Assembly (NCBI GenBank): GCA_019055375.1
Contig: JAHQIW010003741.1
Coordinates: forward strand, 208,386 to 272,385
DNA: 64,000 nucleotides
From: Parelaphostrongylus tenuis
Taxonomy: Eukaryota; Nematoda; Chromadorea; Rhabditida; Metastrongylidae
Direction: 5' to 3'
In this document: one piece after another, positions 61,201 to 64,000 of the stretch
Numbering within the stretch: the first letter of the stretch is position 1
How the letters are laid out: every line of letters starts with the position of its first letter
The notes under the pieces: model-generated
What the model was told of the DNA's origin: nothing
Database searches by the model: none
The model's input: only the letters and a program-made list of their open reading frames with translations
Program-made: the position numbers and the translations under genes

Positions 61201-62437
61201 CAAGTTGAGAACAAGTCCTAAATCTTTTCCGAGAAGCACGACTGTAACCCAGTAAATCACAACAAGCTCTCTGCGGTTGCAGCGTTTCCAGTGACTTTTT
61301 AGAAAAGGGTCGTGAGAAGCGCATGAATTGGCAAATATTGATTACTTTTCAGCTTCCATTCATTGTGATTGGCCTTTCCAAGCTGAGGGTACCCGGAGAG
61401 ACTACTTCGTGTTTCATAAATAGTTTGCAGCGGTGAATAAAGCTCATCAACTTAGGTCACCAATGTCTACTCATATTATTGGTGAACACCATAGAGAATG
61501 CTTGATTACATAGCTCGTTGTTCTGCGCAGTCCATTATTCATAATATTCTGCACCTTCGCCGTGGACTTATTTGGGATGTGGTTAGTGATTCGAATAACA
61601 CTGAAGAAAGATGCATCATGATTTGAGCCTGATTGCGTCATGATTTTTGATTTAGTCTTTATTAACTAAGTTTCTTTCAAGCGTATCCACTACTCTTTTC
61701 TGTGCAAATGTTTTCGCTACTGCACTTTTCTTTTACACTCTCTGTTCCACTGACTGAAACAATCTCTGTTTCATTGTTTCGCAAGAAGGTGGCGATGTGA
61801 AGTGAAAATGAGGGAGAAACTGCTTGTGAAAGTAACTAACCTCATATCAGCAGTGTGATTTTCTTAGCTTCGTTAAGGTAAGGAATTCCTTACTCTGCAA
61901 CACGAGGAAGATGAACAGAAAACTCAGTAATACTCATTAGAGTCGTGTAACAGAAAACACCCTGACTTGTAACCAATACAATACTACATGTTGGGCATTG
62001 AAATGATCTAAAAGATGGAACAATATTGCACTTAGCATATAAAAACATAAGGCAAACTCAGAGAGCATTCTTCTATACAATACGAAATAACTTGCCTGGT
62101 TGTTATTCTCCAATACCTGCCGTTAATTATGACATTCTTACCATGGATTATTTTACTTGATAATAGAACTGATTTTTAGAACAGGCAATTACTCATTTTT
62201 GAAGACTGTAGGATTGCTTGTCTAGCGGCTAAATTATTTTAATTCCTCCGGAACTACAGCGATAGAGCGGTGCGCTGGTATTACTCAAATGATGAATGCC
62301 TATGCAGTTATTTCGTCAAATGAGAACTTGTTCCGAGTTGTTACTGTAAGTTCAAATTATTGCATCTATTAACTATAATCCATCTCTTGGATCACAAGTG
62401 ATTAGGGCGAAATCCGATGTAAAATAGAGGTCTCATA
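55300..62437. other. Intergenic stretch without a supported gene
   Basis: I find no conserved coding block. Weak coding-like frames occur at 55355-55550 (plus; KEKCYQEILSRLEQNDGAKS) and 57190-57590 (minus; KIAELAGETLTGGHSERNEK), neither of which I can place in a family. A tRNA-like B-box sequence at about 59205 (ggctcgaatcctaacc) is isolated. Confidence 0.4.
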
Positions 62438-63537
62438 GGGCGCGTAAAAAGTTTTCTCAATTTTGTATCCTTTAAATTTTAGCGCTGATATTAAATTTTT
62501 ACTGATGCTATAAATTTGTTGAAATCTTTGTTTGATTTTAATCCAGAACCTGTTTTATACATTTCTTCAGGTACGCTCAAGTTATGGATCGTAAAAACCA
62601 AGGTATTCCAGTATTTGAGTTGCACAAGTCGAGAACGAATACAGCCGATCTTGTTAAAATTGGCTTGTTTCAAACCATCAAGTGTCTACAGAGCCGTGAA
62701 ATGCTTCAGAGAGATTGGAGAGATTAAGAATTGTCGTCGGAAAGGTCGTTCAACCACCTCGTCTACTCCGGAAAACATTCAAAAGATCCGTTACTAACTT
62801 TAACAAAATCCGAAGCGCTCGATTTCAAAATGACTCGATAATTCTTTTGTCCAGCTGGTGCTCGTTTGTAGAAGGTGACTTTTACGGATGAAAAAATATC
62901 GTCACGGTCGAACCACCCCACTTCTCAGAACTGGCGTTAACTTCTCCAAAAGGGTTAACAGAAGTCTGCAGTAGCAAAAATCATGGGCCGCAGTCACTTT
63001 TCGGCCGCTGAAGAGACAAAATCAATGCTGGCAGCTACCAGCAGCACATTTTACGGATCTACTGAAGCACCGAACTCCTCAACTCTTTGGCGTCGACGGA
63101 TTTTTTCAGCAGACTGAGTTCCTGCGCATTGGGACGCTCAACGGTCCACTATCTATCAACAGGTGTTTCCACGCTTTTGGAGCAAGGACATTTGGCCGTC
63201 AAACTCTCCGAATCTTAAATTCAGTGGATTACTCCTTGTAATCTGCTGGAGAAGAAATCTCAGCTACTCGCCACGCTACCGTAAAAGCACTTAGAGCGCT
63301 TGGAACAAAATTATGGTGGGAATGTGTGCAAGCACCGTTAAGATTTTCGCGACTTCATTATCGTATAGAGACCATGTAGGCAATTTTGAAAATTTTCTTG
63401 TAAACTTCGCTGTTTGTAATTGTTGATCTCAAAGACGTAATTATTTCTTCATATGAATAAATTCATTCGTTTATACATTGATTTTTTTACTGTTCAAATA
63501 TGTGAAATGACTGACAAAACTTCTTACGCACCCTGTA
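62438..63537 (+). mobile_element. Tc1-like element with terminal inverted repeats, dead transposase
   Basis: Ends gggcgcgtaaaaagttttct (from about 62443) and its partner gacaaaacttcttacgcacc (to about 63532) are inverted. The ORF starts MDRKNQGIPVFELHKSR at 62584, same family as 38079-39237. The third catalytic block reads SKDIWPSNSPNLK, with Asn in place of the catalytic Asp, and frameshifts and stops are present. Length about 1.1 kb, close to a full Tc1-like element. Confidence 0.8.
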
Positions 63538-64000
63538 TATCCCAAACAGATCCTACCTTTATGTGAAGAACTCCAATTTCTTCAGGATGGATGTTCAGTT
63601 CAAAGAAAGCTCAGATATAGAGCCATTCCGCGGGCTAACGACAGCCGTATTCTCGTGGGAAATCACTTTCACTTCACTTTATTTGAGCCGTATCACCAGT
63701 TCTTTTCCACTTCACTGTGCGCATGGAATCAACCCCGCATCGAGGGTCACTAGCCACTCCGGTTTTATTGGGTTGGTTGGCAATTAAGATTTGTCGTATT
63801 TTTTTTCCTATCAGCAATTTATTCACTAGTCTCTGTTAATTCTATAAAAAGTTCTCTTACTTTAGAATGGATACTTCAAAACTTAGGACTCGTGAACTTT
63901 TCTTGAACGTTTCCAGTTGGATCATTCTGCGAGCGAAACGATACAAAAGCACACAACCACAAGGTGCTTGATCTACGAACTACACGAAGAGTCGTCACAA
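63538..64000. other. No recognisable feature
   Basis: Right edge of the window; only short chance frames seen. Confidence 0.4.

Overview
This window is eukaryotic, AT-rich, intron-rich nuclear DNA, and the best fit is a parasitic clade V (strongylid/hookworm-type) nematode. The grounds are short exons with worm-type TTTCAG acceptors, introns ranging from 59 bp to 6 kb, two clear animal genes of nematode type, and a dense background of decayed Tc1/mariner, RTE-type and tRNA-like repeats typical of strongylids. The species is inferred, not proven. There is no operon, prophage, CRISPR array or rRNA. Layout on the minus strand, 2027-27083: a roughly 25-kb, 14-exon tyrosine hydroxylase gene (cat-2-like, the rate-limiting enzyme of dopamine synthesis). 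I assembled it exon by exon; nine catalytic-domain exons (D to L) are firm, while the N-terminal ACT-type regulatory exons (A to C) and the last exon are less certain. Its introns hold most of the transposon debris of the left half: three mariner remnants or related pieces, an RTE endonuclease remnant, a tRNA-derived SINE and several fold-back elements. Region 27084-49900 is an intergenic stretch without a gene I can support; it contains repeats, a Tc1-like relic (38079-39237), a Penelope-like fragment (42875-43132), a mariner relic (46600-46912) and nested inverted repeats. Minus strand 49901-53264: a complete three-exon Ctr/SLC31-type copper transporter. Plus strand 54009-54316: the two last exons of an unrecognised protein gene, with an unresolved coding-like stretch just upstream. 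Region 54317-64000 is again intergenic, with a 445-bp fold-back element and a second Tc1-like relic with terminal inverted repeats (62438-63537). The two identified genes are not known to share a pathway (dopamine synthesis needs iron in the hydroxylase; Ctr imports copper), so their proximity is probably incidental. The most unusual sequence structure is a family of fold-back elements whose arms each carry a mirrored tRNA-like module. I found no obviously new multi-gene system.
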